The notes: generated by a model not told the origin, from the letters alone. Positions 16,013 through 25,881 are shown, counted from the first letter of the stretch. The stretch: 64,000 bases of DNA from Rikenellaceae bacterium (GCA_017442365.1 JAFRZW010000004.1:198519-262518); one strand, 5' to 3'. Program-made: numbers and translations.

Positions 16013-17170
16013 ATGTTTACTTATATACTTATTATAATTATTGTTATTCCGTGTTCATTCCTAGCTTACGACATTTTTGTGCGCATTAATTGCATATATA
16101 AATTGATACATATCGGCAAATGGGATAATCCACAAGAGTGGGAGTCCGCGGTATATAATGTTTGCTGCAATTGGGCTAGGAAAACTCCAATTGTTAAAAT
16201 TAATAGAGATGGGGAATTTGCATTCTGTAATATATTTGCTCGACGGAATCAGCATCCAGCGATCCAATATTGGCAGGAAGCGGGGCTCTTGCTCGGATTA
16301 TCCAAAAGTGGCAGCCATTATAGCAGTTACATCATTAAAAGAAATATTAATTCAACCACGGGTGATTGGAGATATAACTTTCAGCACGCTGATATAGGAT
16401 TGTTAGCATATGCAATACTTAGAGACAGCCACCATCCTAATGAAATTCATTTAGCAATGGATAAAGTATATCTCTTTTTTACATCAAATTTAGACAACGG
16501 GACAATCCCATACCGAACAAATCTTCCAAATATAAGATTTGTTGACACGCTAGGGATGGCGTGTCCTTTTCTTATGCTATATGGCACAAAATACCACAAT
16601 GAAAATGCCATTGAATTAGCAATGAAACAAATTGAGGAATACGATCAAGCATTTCATCCTAACTGCCACATTCCCTGCCATGCATATGACATAAAATTAT
16701 CTAAGCCTATGGGAATCTATGATTGGGGGAGAGGTATCGGTTGGTACATACTTGCTATTGTCGAATGTTTAAACATCTGTGAGCAAAATAATAATTATAA
16801 AATACTATTATCCAAGAAAGCTATATCACTTGCAAACGTATTGTTGCCTTTACAGTTGGAAAATGGAGGCTATGCCGAAATGATATTTAATAGAAAAGGA
16901 TTTGCAGAAAGTTCAGGTTCAATCCTAATTGGCATATTGATGACAAAATGCTATCAACTTACACAATTTGAGATTTATCGGGAATCGGCTTCTAGGATTA
17001 TCAATAGACTCATGTCCTCGACATTGCGCAGTGGACAAATTTACTACTGTCAAGGAGACACAAGAGGCATTGGATATTACTCTAAAACATTTTCTACTTT
17101 ACCATTTGCTCAGGGAATGTTACTATATCTAATTTCCGAATTTAAGCTACTTAATGCGCACAATTCATAG
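16013..17170 (+). CDS. Membrane-anchored GH88/GH105-like protein
   Basis: 385 residues. An N-terminal membrane anchor (MFTYILIIIIVIPCSFLAY) precedes an alpha-helical domain. Two stretches match the unsaturated glucuronyl/rhamnogalacturonyl hydrolase fold: RFVDTLGMACPFLMLYG, with an Asp at the catalytic position, and IYDWGRGIGWYILAIVE (WGRGxGW). GH88/GH105 enzymes cleave 4,5-unsaturated uronic acids by hydration, acting on products of lyases. Such an activity is unexpected inside a biosynthetic locus and no lyase is present, so it may instead trim or modify the polymer, or be a catalytically repurposed relative. AT-rich. The assignment rests on these motifs only. Confidence 0.65.
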   Translation: MFTYILIIIIVIPCSFLAYDIFVRINCIYKLIHIGKWDNPQEWESAVYNVCCNWARKTPIVKINRDGEFAFCNIFARRNQHPAIQYWQEAGLLLGLSKSGSHYSSYIIKRNINSTTGDWRYNFQHADIGLLAYAILRDSHHPNEIHLAMDKVYLFFTSNLDNGTIPYRTNLPNIRFVDTLGMACPFLMLYGTKYHNENAIELAMKQIEEYDQAFHPNCHIPCHAYDIKLSKPMGIYDWGRGIGWYILAIVECLNICEQNNNYKILLSKKAISLANVLLPLQLENGGYAEMIFNRKGFAESSGSILIGILMTKCYQLTQFEIYRESASRIINRLMSSTLRSGQIYYCQGDTRGIGYYSKTFSTLPFAQGMLLYLISEFKLLNAHNS

Positions 17171-18710
17171 CATAAAGAACCTAATTACAGGATTAGGATT
17201 ATCATTGATAATGATTCTGATGGGTTTTATTACCCGTAGAATTTTTATTGACAATATCGGCATTGAATATTTAGGATTGAATGGTTTATTGCAAAACATC
17301 CTAGGAGCAATGACCATACTAGAAAGTGGCTTCGCTGGTAGTGTTGTATATAACATGTACAAGCCTCTAGCAGAGAACAATCAACCGGAGATCATTGCGT
17401 TATTGCAATTATATAAAAAAGTATACAGATATATTGCACTTGGAATTTTTATATGTGCTATTGCATTATTACCATTTATTGATCACTTTATTGAAGGCTC
17501 CAATGATTTGTCATATGTCACTATAGTATATGTTATATATTTATTTAATTCATTAGTTAATTATTTTACCGCATATAAATGGTCAATTATAAATGCTAGT
17601 CAGCAAAACTATAAACTTGCAAAAATAAACTTAATATATCAGTTAGGGCTAAACATCTCTAAAATATTAATTTTATCTTTAACGCAAGACTATATTCTAT
17701 ACCTTATTATCGAGTCTATATATGGCATCGGTTTAAATATTGCGATTGTTCGTAAAGCAAATAAATTATTTCCATACATAGTAACTTCAAAAAAATACGA
17801 TGTACCAGCTGATGTAAAGAAAAATATTACGACCAATATGAAAGCTCTCTTTCTGCATGGCATAGGTGGATATTTTATGCATTCAACAGATAATATTATC
17901 ATATCATCTTATTTAGGATTAGGGGCAGTGGGGCTACTATCAAATTATACATTAATCACTTCCACGATCAAAGGTTTTGCGTCACAAGTACTTTGTAGTT
18001 ATTCTGAAAGTGTAGGTAACCTTATTGCAACAGAATCCAACGAAAAGATTTATATAATATTTCAAACTTTGTTTTTCGTCAACTACATAACGATTTCTAT
18101 TCCAGTAATAATTCTATTTAACACAATAACACCTTTTGTCAAATGGTGGCTAGGCGATTCTTATGTTTTACCTAATTGTATATTGGGTATTATTCTTTTT
18201 AATTTTTACATTGACAATATGAGGAGCTCAGCTTTAACATTTAAAACAAAATCTGGCATCTTTGTGCAGGATCGATTTTCGCCTTTCTTACAAGGCTGTA
18301 TAAATCTTATTTTTTCATTATTACTAGTTAAACATATAGGGTTAGCAGGCGTTCTACTAGCAACTGGCATTAGTATATTGTCAATAGGTTTTTGGCAGTT
18401 TCCTAAGCTAATATACAAATACACTTTTAGAAAGCCAGTAATGACTTACTTTAGATTATATATAAAATATACCCTTATTGCTTTAATTGCCTTAATAACA
18501 AGCTATGCATTGTGTTCATTTTGCTCTATTAATAATTGTTTATTAAAAATGATAACAAATTGTACTATTTCTATAGTAGTAACAATTGTTATTTATACCA
18601 TTTTCTATCACAAAACGCCCGTTGTCACAGATATATTATTTCGTTTAAAATTCATTACTAATAAGCTATATGATAACTCAGCGCATACTGATACTGATTC
18701 ACTACCTTGA
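17154..18710 (+). CDS. wzx: Polysaccharide flippase, Wzx family
   Basis: 518 residues with about twelve to fourteen hydrophobic segments, beginning RTIHSIKNLITGLGLSLIMILMGFITRRIFI. The early NIGIEYLGLNGLLQNIL stretch is typical of this Wzx subgroup. Wzx proteins of the MOP superfamily flip undecaprenyl-diphosphate-linked repeat units from the cytoplasmic to the periplasmic face, where the polymerase joins them. The polymerase candidate is at 21626-22738. The gene overlaps the previous one by 17 bp and the next by 41 bp. It is the most AT-rich gene of the locus. Confidence 0.9.
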   Translation: MRTIHSIKNLITGLGLSLIMILMGFITRRIFIDNIGIEYLGLNGLLQNILGAMTILESGFAGSVVYNMYKPLAENNQPEIIALLQLYKKVYRYIALGIFICAIALLPFIDHFIEGSNDLSYVTIVYVIYLFNSLVNYFTAYKWSIINASQQNYKLAKINLIYQLGLNISKILILSLTQDYILYLIIESIYGIGLNIAIVRKANKLFPYIVTSKKYDVPADVKKNITTNMKALFLHGIGGYFMHSTDNIIISSYLGLGAVGLLSNYTLITSTIKGFASQVLCSYSESVGNLIATESNEKIYIIFQTLFFVNYITISIPVIILFNTITPFVKWWLGDSYVLPNCILGIILFNFYIDNMRSSALTFKTKSGIFVQDRFSPFLQGCINLIFSLLLVKHIGLAGVLLATGISILSIGFWQFPKLIYKYTFRKPVMTYFRLYIKYTLIALIALITSYALCSFCSINNCLLKMITNCTISIVVTIVIYTIFYHKTPVVTDILFRLKFITNKLYDNSAHTDTDSLP

Positions 18711-19866
18711 AATTGGAGGGGCGGAGATCTCGTTGATCGGGCTATTGAACGCCATCGACAAAAACAAATATGATGTCGATCTGTTCGTTTATAGCCACCA
18801 AGGCGAATTGATGCAACTAATTCCCGACGGAGTGAATCTATTGCCTGAGATTCCAAAATATTCAACTCTCGAACGTCCGATGAAAGATGTCCTGCGCGAG
18901 GGACACATCGATATCGTTGCAGCTCGACTATTGGCTAAGATCCGTCATCGCATATATCGACGTACGCACGCCATCACTGGTGAAGATGCGTCGATTTTTC
19001 AATATGTAGCAAATTGCACCACGCCACTTCTGCCTAAGGTAAACGATAAGGAGTACGATTTGGCAATAAGTTTCCTGGCGCCACACAACATATGCTTGGA
19101 CAAAGTGTGCGCCAAGAAAAAGGTTGCGTGGATACATACTGACTACACTCGAATCCACATTAACAAACGTTTAGAGTTGCCATATTGGAGCGGATTCGAT
19201 CATATTGCATCAATTTCGGAGGCGGCAACCGAAGCATTTGTAAAGATATTCCCAGAGTTGAAGGATAAGGTTATCGAGATTGAGAATATTCTTTCGCCTT
19301 CGTTTGTGCAAAAACGAGCAAATGGTATGGTCGATGAGATTGTCCCGCAAAATGGGGTAATCAATCTTTTGTCAGTTGGGCGATTCTGCACTGCCAAAAA
19401 CTATGACAATCTGCCATTTATCTGCAAGCACTTGGTTGAGATGGGGCTTAATGTGCGGTGGTATATCATTGGGTTCGGTGGAGATGAGCCGTTGATTCGC
19501 GAGAAGATCGCAGAGGCAGGAATGGAAGATCACGTGATTATTCTCGGCAAGCGATCGAACCCATATCCCTATATCAAAGCGTGCGACATCTATGTTCAGC
19601 CGTCGCGTTATGAGGGCAAATCGGTAACGGTGCGTGAGGCTCAAATGTTATGCAAACCCGTTGTGGTTACAAACTATCCCACTGCATCAAGTCAAATTGA
19701 GAGCGGAGTCGATGGAGTGATTGTTCCGATGGATAATCGTGCGTGTGCCGAGGGTATCAAGGCGCTGATTGACAACAAAGAGTTGCAAGAGCGGATTGTT
19801 ACATATCTTCGCTCACACGACTACGGCAACGAAACCGAAGTGGGAAAAATTTATAAGTTGATATAA
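18670..19866 (+). CDS. Glycosyltransferase family 4 (first)
   Basis: 398 residues with a GT-B fold. The N-terminal glycine loop reads HYLEIGGAEISLIGLLNAID. The C-terminal Rossmann domain carries the E-x7-E region RYEGKSVTVREAQMLCKPVVVTNYPT used by retaining GT4 enzymes to bind the nucleotide-sugar. It overlaps the flippase gene by 41 bp; a later start is possible but would lose the conserved beta strand before GGAE. Base composition returns toward the chromosomal level here, so the locus is a mosaic. Sugar specificity is unknown. Confidence 0.9.
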   Translation: MITQRILILIHYLEIGGAEISLIGLLNAIDKNKYDVDLFVYSHQGELMQLIPDGVNLLPEIPKYSTLERPMKDVLREGHIDIVAARLLAKIRHRIYRRTHAITGEDASIFQYVANCTTPLLPKVNDKEYDLAISFLAPHNICLDKVCAKKKVAWIHTDYTRIHINKRLELPYWSGFDHIASISEAATEAFVKIFPELKDKVIEIENILSPSFVQKRANGMVDEIVPQNGVINLLSVGRFCTAKNYDNLPFICKHLVEMGLNVRWYIIGFGGDEPLIREKIAEAGMEDHVIILGKRSNPYPYIKACDIYVQPSRYEGKSVTVREAQMLCKPVVVTNYPTASSQIESGVDGVIVPMDNRACAEGIKALIDNKELQERIVTYLRSHDYGNETEVGKIYKLI

Positions 19867-19867
19867 A

Positions 19868-20881
19868 ATGTCCAATCAGCGAAATATAAACCTCGACATA
19901 ACTCGCATTGTCGCCTGTTTAATGGTAATCACAATGCACGCTCCTATCCCAAATGAGAATGCAATCGGAATATTCAATGCGGCGCTAAGCTATTATACAG
20001 CACCCTGCATCGGTCTGTTCTTGATGGTATCAGGAGCGCTTCTTTTACCGATCAAGGGTAATGGGATTGAATTCCTCAAAAAACGATTTGCCAAGATTGC
20101 AGGTCCAACCGTCTTTTGGAGTATATTCTACATTGCGTGCAAATATTTTTTCGAGGACACAAGCGAGGGTATTGCTAAATCATTTCTGTCAATTCCATTC
20201 TCACCACAAGGCCACGGCGTTATGTGGTTTATGTACACATTGGCTGGTCTGTATCTGATCGCGCCAATTATTAGTGCTTGGTTGGAGCGGACATCAAAAA
20301 AAGAAATCGAAATATATTTATCAATTTGGCTAATAACGACCTGCTATCCTATTCTAGAACTATTTTTTACTACGCAAACAGGGGAAACAAGTATATTATA
20401 CTATCTTTCGGGATTTGCGGGATATTTCTTATTGGGCTACTACCTAAAAAAATATCCGAAAGCAATATCGCATACCGTTTTATTACCAGCCATTATCATA
20501 GCTACTTGCGCGCCAATCATCTGCAAACTACTACGTTTCGAGGTGAATATGTATGAAATGTTTTGGTATTTATCAATATTCGTCGTAGTTATGGCAATTG
20601 GATGGTTTTATCTGATTAACAACAAAATACAAATACATAAAAGAGGAGGGACTATTGCCCTTGTTTCCAATCTCTCATTCGGAATATACCTGACACATAT
20701 CTTCGTTATGCGATATGTTTTGTGGAAATTGGATATTATCCAAAATATAAATTCCTATATAGTCCAGACAATCATTGTGATTATTGCAACATTTATCGGT
20801 TCATTAATCTTATGTTATGTAATTGCCAGATTGCCATTCGCCCAATATATAATTGGATATAAAATTAAATCTAACAAATGA
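19868..20881 (+). CDS. Acyltransferase family 3 (O-acetyltransferase-like)
   Basis: 337 residues with about ten membrane segments. The opening RNINLDITRIVACLMVITMHAPIP contains the family pattern of an arginine and a catalytic-type histidine (MHAP). Later GVMWFMYTLAGLYLIAPII and NLSFGIYLTHIFVM are also typical of OafA/WecH-type inner-membrane acyltransferases. It probably O-acetylates a sugar of the repeat unit. It starts one base after the preceding stop and overlaps the next gene by 4 bp (ATGA). Confidence 0.88.
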   Translation: MSNQRNINLDITRIVACLMVITMHAPIPNENAIGIFNAALSYYTAPCIGLFLMVSGALLLPIKGNGIEFLKKRFAKIAGPTVFWSIFYIACKYFFEDTSEGIAKSFLSIPFSPQGHGVMWFMYTLAGLYLIAPIISAWLERTSKKEIEIYLSIWLITTCYPILELFFTTQTGETSILYYLSGFAGYFLLGYYLKKYPKAISHTVLLPAIIIATCAPIICKLLRFEVNMYEMFWYLSIFVVVMAIGWFYLINNKIQIHKRGGTIALVSNLSFGIYLTHIFVMRYVLWKLDIIQNINSYIVQTIIVIIATFIGSLILCYVIARLPFAQYIIGYKIKSNK

Positions 20882-21618
20882 TCCCAAAAGTTATTCACTA
20901 TTGTTGGTTCGGAGGGAATCCGCTGCCTGAGTTTGCCATCAAGTGCATTGACTCGTGGCGAAAATATATGCCCGACTACGAGATCAAGGAGTGGAACGAA
21001 TCGAACTTCGACGTCAATATTATCCCATACACGAAAGAGGCTTACGAAGCAAAGAAATATGCTTTTGTGAGCGACTATGCTCGTTTTTGGATTTTATATC
21101 ATTACGGAGGAGTCTATTTCGATACTGACGTAGAGGTGATCCGTCCTCTGGACGAGATTATTGAGCGTGGGGCATTTATGGGGTGTGAGATTGACGGACA
21201 AGATCCTCATTATGGAGATATTGCCGTCGCGCCCGGCTTAGGCTTAGCCGTCGAGGCAGGACATCAAGTGTATAAAGCTATTTTGGAGAAGTATGCGATG
21301 CTTCGCTTCTTGAATGAAGATGGCACAATAGACACTACTACCGTAGTTCACCATACGACAACAGTCCTTAAAGAGTTTGGATTACAAAATACAATTGGGA
21401 TTCAAAACATTGGGGGAATATACATTTATCCTAGATGCTATTTTAACCCTTTTGACGACGCGACAGGGCGTCTAAATAAAACTCCCGACACCTACACCAT
21501 ACATTGGTTTTCAAAAACGTGGCTTAAGGTCAATCCTATGCGCCAATGGATTTCCAGAATGGTTCATCGGGTATTTGGAATAGATTTCACCAACAAATTA
21601 CGTAAATTATTCAAGTAG
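20878..21618 (+). CDS. GT32-type capsular polysaccharide glycosyltransferase
   Basis: 246 residues. The start IPKVIHYCWFGGNPLPEFAI and the DxD motif in YHYGGVYFDTDVEVIRPLD are diagnostic of GT32 glycosyltransferases with the sugar-binding DXD region. Another conserved block is HHTTTVLKEFG, and THAT-like TYTIHWFSKTWL lies near the C terminus. These retaining enzymes transfer galactose or mannose in known examples. The gene overlaps the acyltransferase by 4 bp, and the polymerase candidate follows after 7 bp. Confidence 0.9.
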   Translation: MIPKVIHYCWFGGNPLPEFAIKCIDSWRKYMPDYEIKEWNESNFDVNIIPYTKEAYEAKKYAFVSDYARFWILYHYGGVYFDTDVEVIRPLDEIIERGAFMGCEIDGQDPHYGDIAVAPGLGLAVEAGHQVYKAILEKYAMLRFLNEDGTIDTTTVVHHTTTVLKEFGLQNTIGIQNIGGIYIYPRCYFNPFDDATGRLNKTPDTYTIHWFSKTWLKVNPMRQWISRMVHRVFGIDFTNKLRKLFK

Positions 21619-21625
21619 AAAGAAA

Positions 21626-22738
21626 ATGATACCAGCGAGTCTATATCAAGCTATTTATATCAATTTGCTATTCATCTTAACTATTTTGTACGTTATATCG
21701 CATCAAGATCTATCATTTCGAGCTATATATCACGGGCGCGATAATTACGCAGCGTCATTGGTTTTGAGTATAATTTTGATCTTATTCTTAGGCTTACGAC
21801 CCGTATCATATCATTTTGTCGACACAGTAAATTATGCAGAAAAATACCGGCTTCTACAATTTGGGCTGGCACAATATAGCCCCGAAGATTCCGACTGGTT
21901 GTTCGCTTGGTTTATGGATTGGTGTGCTCAGTTTATGAGCGTTCATATGTTCTTTCTTATTATTGAATTAGGATATATTGGTTGCACATTATGGGCTTGT
22001 AAGCGACTAATGAGAAATAACGTTTGGGTCGCACTATTGATGAATCTTGTCGCGTTCTCGTTTTATTCGTATGGAATTAATGGTATACGAAACGGTTTGG
22101 CGTGTTCGATAATGTTAGTGGCATTCTCATATATATTGGGTTCGAATCGAGATAAAATCATAGCAGCAATACTCTGTTTCTGCGCATATAACATTCACCA
22201 TTCAATGGCATTGCCAATTTTGATGATGGTGATTTCAGTTTTTGTTCTGCCGAAATTCAAAAATAGCTTAAAACTCACCATCGCGTTTTGGATTTTGTCA
22301 ATCTTTCTTAGTTTGACAGTAGGTGATTGGTTGGAAAACTTCTTTGCGAATTTAGGATTTGACGATCGACTGAATAGCTATATTACAAATGATGATTACG
22401 ACGACCAATTTAGTAGCGTTGGTTTCCGATGGGACTTTTTGCTATATAGTGTAATGCCTATCATTTTGGGCTGGTACGTCGTTATTAGAAAACACGTTAG
22501 CAATAAAACCTACTTGATGTTGTTGAATACATATATACTTTGCAACTCGTTCTGGGTTATGCTGATTCGTTCATCTTTTTCTGCTCGTTTTGCTTATCTC
22601 TCTTGGTTTATATACCCAATTTTGTTAGCATACCCACTTCTCAAACTTCCCATTTGGCGAGATCAAGGCAACAAACTTAATTGGATTATGCTTGCAAATT
22701 TTGGATTCACATATCTTATGTGGCTGATCCGCAAATAA
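21626..22738 (+). CDS. EpsG-family polymerase (Wzy candidate)
   Basis: 370 residues with about ten to twelve hydrophobic segments. The region GLRPVSYHFVDTVNYAEKY and the later YGINGIRNGLACSIMLVAFSYI (GxRxG-type core) followed by HHSMALPILMM match the EpsG family of membrane polysaccharide polymerases. It would join flipped repeat units in the periplasm with the Wzx at 17154-18710. No other polymerase candidate is present. The sequence is AT-rich. Polymerases are poorly conserved, so the role rests on topology, the EpsG-like core and context. Confidence 0.8.
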   Translation: MIPASLYQAIYINLLFILTILYVISHQDLSFRAIYHGRDNYAASLVLSIILILFLGLRPVSYHFVDTVNYAEKYRLLQFGLAQYSPEDSDWLFAWFMDWCAQFMSVHMFFLIIELGYIGCTLWACKRLMRNNVWVALLMNLVAFSFYSYGINGIRNGLACSIMLVAFSYILGSNRDKIIAAILCFCAYNIHHSMALPILMMVISVFVLPKFKNSLKLTIAFWILSIFLSLTVGDWLENFFANLGFDDRLNSYITNDDYDDQFSSVGFRWDFLLYSVMPIILGWYVVIRKHVSNKTYLMLLNTYILCNSFWVMLIRSSFSARFAYLSWFIYPILLAYPLLKLPIWRDQGNKLNWIMLANFGFTYLMWLIRK

Positions 22739-22748
22739 CACAAAACGT

Positions 22749-23549
22749 ATGACACCATATCGTATATCGGTTATAATGGGCATATACAATTGCGCCTCAA
22801 CATTAATCGAGGCTTTGGATTCTCTATATGCTCAAACCTATCAAAATTTTAAGATTATTCTTTGCGATGACGGTTCTACGGATAATACGTATCAGATCGC
22901 AGCTGAATATGCTAAAACTCGCGACAATATTCTTCTGATTAGAAATGAGCATAATAGAGGGTTGAATTATACTTTAAATCATTGTTTAGAGTACGTTGAT
23001 ACAGAATATGTGGCTCGTATGGATGGAGATGACATATCACTACCTACTCGTTTTGAAAAAGAGATCTCATTCTTAGACTCTCACCCTGAATATGCCATTG
23101 TAAGTTGTCCGATGATCCATTTTGATGAGAATGGCGATTATAAGATCGGTATAACAAGATCTACATCTCCTAAAAAAGAAGATTTTGTTAAATCAACACC
23201 ATTTTGCCACGCACCGTGTATGGTACGAACCATTGCATACAGAAAAGTAGGAGGTTATAGTATCTCTAAAAGATTATTGCGCGTTGAGGACTATCATTTA
23301 TGGTTTAAAATGTATGCCGCAGGTTATAGGGGCTATAATCTATCTGAACCTCTATACAGAATGCGAGATGATCGTAATGCGATGAATAGACGTACATTCT
23401 CCAACCGATTAAACGAAACATATGTGAAGCATATTGGTTATAAAATGTTGCAACTACCATTTTATTACCAGATTTTTGCAGTAAAACCTATTTTAATTGG
23501 CTTACTACCCAAACCTATATACAATTATTTACGCAGAAAAAATGCATAA
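22749..23549 (+). CDS. Glycosyltransferase family 2 (fifth)
   Basis: 266 residues. PYRISVIMGIYNCASTLIEALDS, LCDDGSTDNTYQIAAEY and RMDGDDISLPTRFEKE show a complete GT-A domain; the RMDGDD variant is common in this subgroup. It is shorter than the other GT2 proteins here and ends soon after the acceptor region. The following GT4 gene overlaps its end by 8 bp. Specificity unknown. Confidence 0.9.
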   Translation: MTPYRISVIMGIYNCASTLIEALDSLYAQTYQNFKIILCDDGSTDNTYQIAAEYAKTRDNILLIRNEHNRGLNYTLNHCLEYVDTEYVARMDGDDISLPTRFEKEISFLDSHPEYAIVSCPMIHFDENGDYKIGITRSTSPKKEDFVKSTPFCHAPCMVRTIAYRKVGGYSISKRLLRVEDYHLWFKMYAAGYRGYNLSEPLYRMRDDRNAMNRRTFSNRLNETYVKHIGYKMLQLPFYYQIFAVKPILIGLLPKPIYNYLRRKNA

Positions 23550-24669
23550 ACTTTTTCGACTGAATACCATTGATTGGAGTTTGGGGATGTTGCGCGGGCA
23601 ACTCAGATTCTTGAATCAAGAATTTGAGGTCGTTGCTATTGCAAACGACTCAGGTATATTGAAAGAGGTCGCTGAACGTGAGGGTGTGCGCACCATTGGC
23701 GTACCGATGCATCGCGAAATCAGCATCGCTGCCGATTGCCGTTCGCTCGTTGCGCTCTACAAACTCTTCCGTCGTGAACGTCCATATATCGTCCACTCGA
23801 ACACTCCAAAAGCAAGTCTGCTCTCGATGGTTGCGGCGTGGGCAGCACGCGTACCTCATCGAATCTACCTGGTTACCGGTCTGCGCTTCGAAACAACACA
23901 CGGCATACTCCGATTCATTCTCAAAACGATGGAGCGTATCACCTGTCTGTGTGCCACGAAGGTAATCCCCGAAGGCGATGGTGTCAAAGAGACTCTACAT
24001 CGCGAACACATCACCCGCAAGCCCTTGCAGAAAATTCATCACGGCAACATCAACGGCATTGATCTCGGGCACTTTGCGCGCACGCCTGAGGTTATGCAAC
24101 GTGCCACAGAGATTCGTAACGGTTCGGAGGACTTCACCTTCATCTTCATTGGTCGAATGGTGCGCGACAAGGGTATCAATGAATTGGTCGCAGCCTTCGA
24201 TCGCCTCAACCGCGAAATGCCCGCCACAAAGTTGCTTTTGGTTGGTAAATTCGAGGATGAGTTGGATCCCGTTCTGCCCGAGACCAAGCATATAATCGAA
24301 AATAATCCCAAAATTGAGTTTGCGGGTTACCAGAATGATGTGCGACCATTCTTGGTGGCATCGGACGTTGCGGTTTTACCGAGCTACCGTGAGGGATTTC
24401 CGAATGTTGTGATACAAGCGGGTGCAATGGGATTGGCGCAGATTGTTACCGACATCAACGGTTGCAATGAGGTTGTGATTGAGGGGCAGAATGGAGTGAT
24501 CATTCCAAAACAAAACGAAGAAACACTCTATGATGCAATGCGACGTTTGGCTACCGATCGTGAGCTGACTGCGCGAATGGCGGCCTCGGCCCGTGAGTTG
24601 ATTGCAACGCGCTACCGCCAAGAGGACGTCTGGGCTGAATTATTGAAAATGTATAAGAGTTTGGATTAA
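23542..24669 (+). CDS. Glycosyltransferase family 4 (second)
   Basis: 375 residues from ATG 23542, which overlaps the previous stop; an earlier in-frame codon at 23497 would place 45 bp within the GT2 gene without conserved sequence. The N-terminal domain has the short acceptor-side pattern SLGMLRGQLRFLNQEFEV. The C-terminal domain has FIFIGRMVRDKGINELV and SYREGFPNVVIQAGAMGL (E-x7-type donor site). It resembles PglA-like enzymes that add the second sugar to an undecaprenyl-linked N-acetylated sugar. The sugar-phosphate transferase follows after 2 bp, which fits that role. Composition is near the chromosomal average. Confidence 0.9.
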   Translation: MHKLFRLNTIDWSLGMLRGQLRFLNQEFEVVAIANDSGILKEVAEREGVRTIGVPMHREISIAADCRSLVALYKLFRRERPYIVHSNTPKASLLSMVAAWAARVPHRIYLVTGLRFETTHGILRFILKTMERITCLCATKVIPEGDGVKETLHREHITRKPLQKIHHGNINGIDLGHFARTPEVMQRATEIRNGSEDFTFIFIGRMVRDKGINELVAAFDRLNREMPATKLLLVGKFEDELDPVLPETKHIIENNPKIEFAGYQNDVRPFLVASDVAVLPSYREGFPNVVIQAGAMGLAQIVTDINGCNEVVIEGQNGVIIPKQNEETLYDAMRRLATDRELTARMAASARELIATRYRQEDVWAELLKMYKSLD

Positions 24670-24671
24670 CA

Positions 24672-25280
24672 ATGTATCGTAGATTTTTCAAACGTTTTTT
24701 TGATATAATAATATCATTCACTGCACTTGTTTGCCTATCGCCATTATTGATCATTGTAACGATTTGGTTGCATTTTGCAAATAAAGGGGCAGGAGCATTC
24801 TTCTTACAGGAACGTCCCGGTAAAAATGCAAAAATCTTTAAGATAATCAAGTATAAAACAATGACTGATGAACGCGACGAGAATGGCAATTTATTGCCCG
24901 ATGCGCTTCGATTAACAAAGGTTGGCAAATTTGTGCGTTCAACTTCGATTGACGAGCTGCCTCAACTGTTCAACGTTCTCAAAGGAGATATGTCGCTGAT
25001 TGGGCCAAGGCCGTTACTAATACAATATCTACCTCTTTACTCTCCTACGCAAGCTCGACGCCACGAAGTTCGTCCGGGCATTACGGGTTGGGCTCAATGC
25101 CACGGACGAAATGCCATTAATTGGCAAGAAAGATTTACATTGGACGTTTGGTACGTTGATAATGTAAATTTACTGACAGATATCAAAATCGTTTTTATAA
25201 CAATCAAAAAGGTTCTATGTCGAAGCGATATATCGTCTGCTACATCAGCGACAATGGAGCCTTTCAATGGTAACAATTAA
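24672..25280 (+). CDS. Undecaprenyl-phosphate sugar phosphotransferase (PglC-like)
   Basis: 202 residues with one N-terminal membrane segment (FFDIIISFTALVCLSPLLII) and a bacterial sugar transferase domain. Conserved parts are FLQERPGKNAKIFKIIKYKTM (the catalytic Asp-Glu-type region comes just after, TDERDE), LPQLFNVLKGDMSLIGPRPL, and RPGITGWAQCHGRNAI. The small size matches monotopic PglC-type enzymes rather than WbaP-type proteins with four extra membrane segments. It would start lipid-linked synthesis by moving a phosphosugar from UDP-sugar to undecaprenyl phosphate. PglD- and PglE-like genes follow directly, pointing to a UDP-diNAc-bacillosamine-type donor. Confidence 0.92.
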   Translation: MYRRFFKRFFDIIISFTALVCLSPLLIIVTIWLHFANKGAGAFFLQERPGKNAKIFKIIKYKTMTDERDENGNLLPDALRLTKVGKFVRSTSIDELPQLFNVLKGDMSLIGPRPLLIQYLPLYSPTQARRHEVRPGITGWAQCHGRNAINWQERFTLDVWYVDNVNLLTDIKIVFITIKKVLCRSDISSATSATMEPFNGNN

Positions 25281-25286
25281 TCAAAA

Positions 25287-25877
25287 ATGTATCTATACGG
25301 AGCAAGTGGACACGCCAAGGTGATAATTGACATCTTGAACTCTCAACAAGAAGAGATTAAAGCACTGATTGATGACAATCATAATTTGACGGAATTGTGC
25401 GGTTTGCCGGTGGTCCATTCCGCCGAAGGCCTTTCGCCAATAATCATCAGCATTGGCAATAACTCTATTCGCAAAACGATTGCCGAAAAACTAAATTGTG
25501 ATTTTGGTATTGGCGTACATTCGTCTGCGATAGTTTCGCCATCAGCTAAAATTGGAGACGGAACGGTAGTAATGCAAGGTGCAATTATACAAGCAGAAGC
25601 TACAATCGGCAAACACTGCATTATCAATACGGGAGCAACTGTTGATCACGAATGTTTTATTGAAGATTATGTACATATTTCTCCCAATGCAACATTGTGT
25701 GGAAATGTTCACATAGGCGAGGGAACACAAATTGGAGCAGGCTCAGTCATCGTTCCGGGAGTAAAGATTGGTAAATGGTCATTAATTTGTGCCGGATCAG
25801 TCGTAACAAAAGACATACCCGATAATTGTATGGCCGCAGGTAACAGATGTAAGGTTTTGAAACAATATAACAAATAA
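25287..25877 (+). CDS. PglD-like sugar N-acetyltransferase
   Basis: 196 residues. An N-terminal Rossmann-like domain (MYLYGASGHAKVIIDIL) is followed by a left-handed beta-helix of hexapeptide repeats (ISPNATLCGNVHIGEGTQIGAGSVIVPGVKIGKWSLI region). The histidine in GATVDHECFIEDYVHISP is at the position used as catalytic base in PglD. The enzyme would acetylate the 4-amino group of a UDP-4-amino sugar with acetyl-CoA, the last step to UDP-diNAc-bacillosamine. It lies between the PglC- and PglE-like genes with gaps of 6 and 4 bp. Confidence 0.9.
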   Translation: MYLYGASGHAKVIIDILNSQQEEIKALIDDNHNLTELCGLPVVHSAEGLSPIIISIGNNSIRKTIAEKLNCDFGIGVHSSAIVSPSAKIGDGTVVMQGAIIQAEATIGKHCIINTGATVDHECFIEDYVHISPNATLCGNVHIGEGTQIGAGSVIVPGVKIGKWSLICAGSVVTKDIPDNCMAAGNRCKVLKQYNK

Positions 25878-25881
25878 TTCT

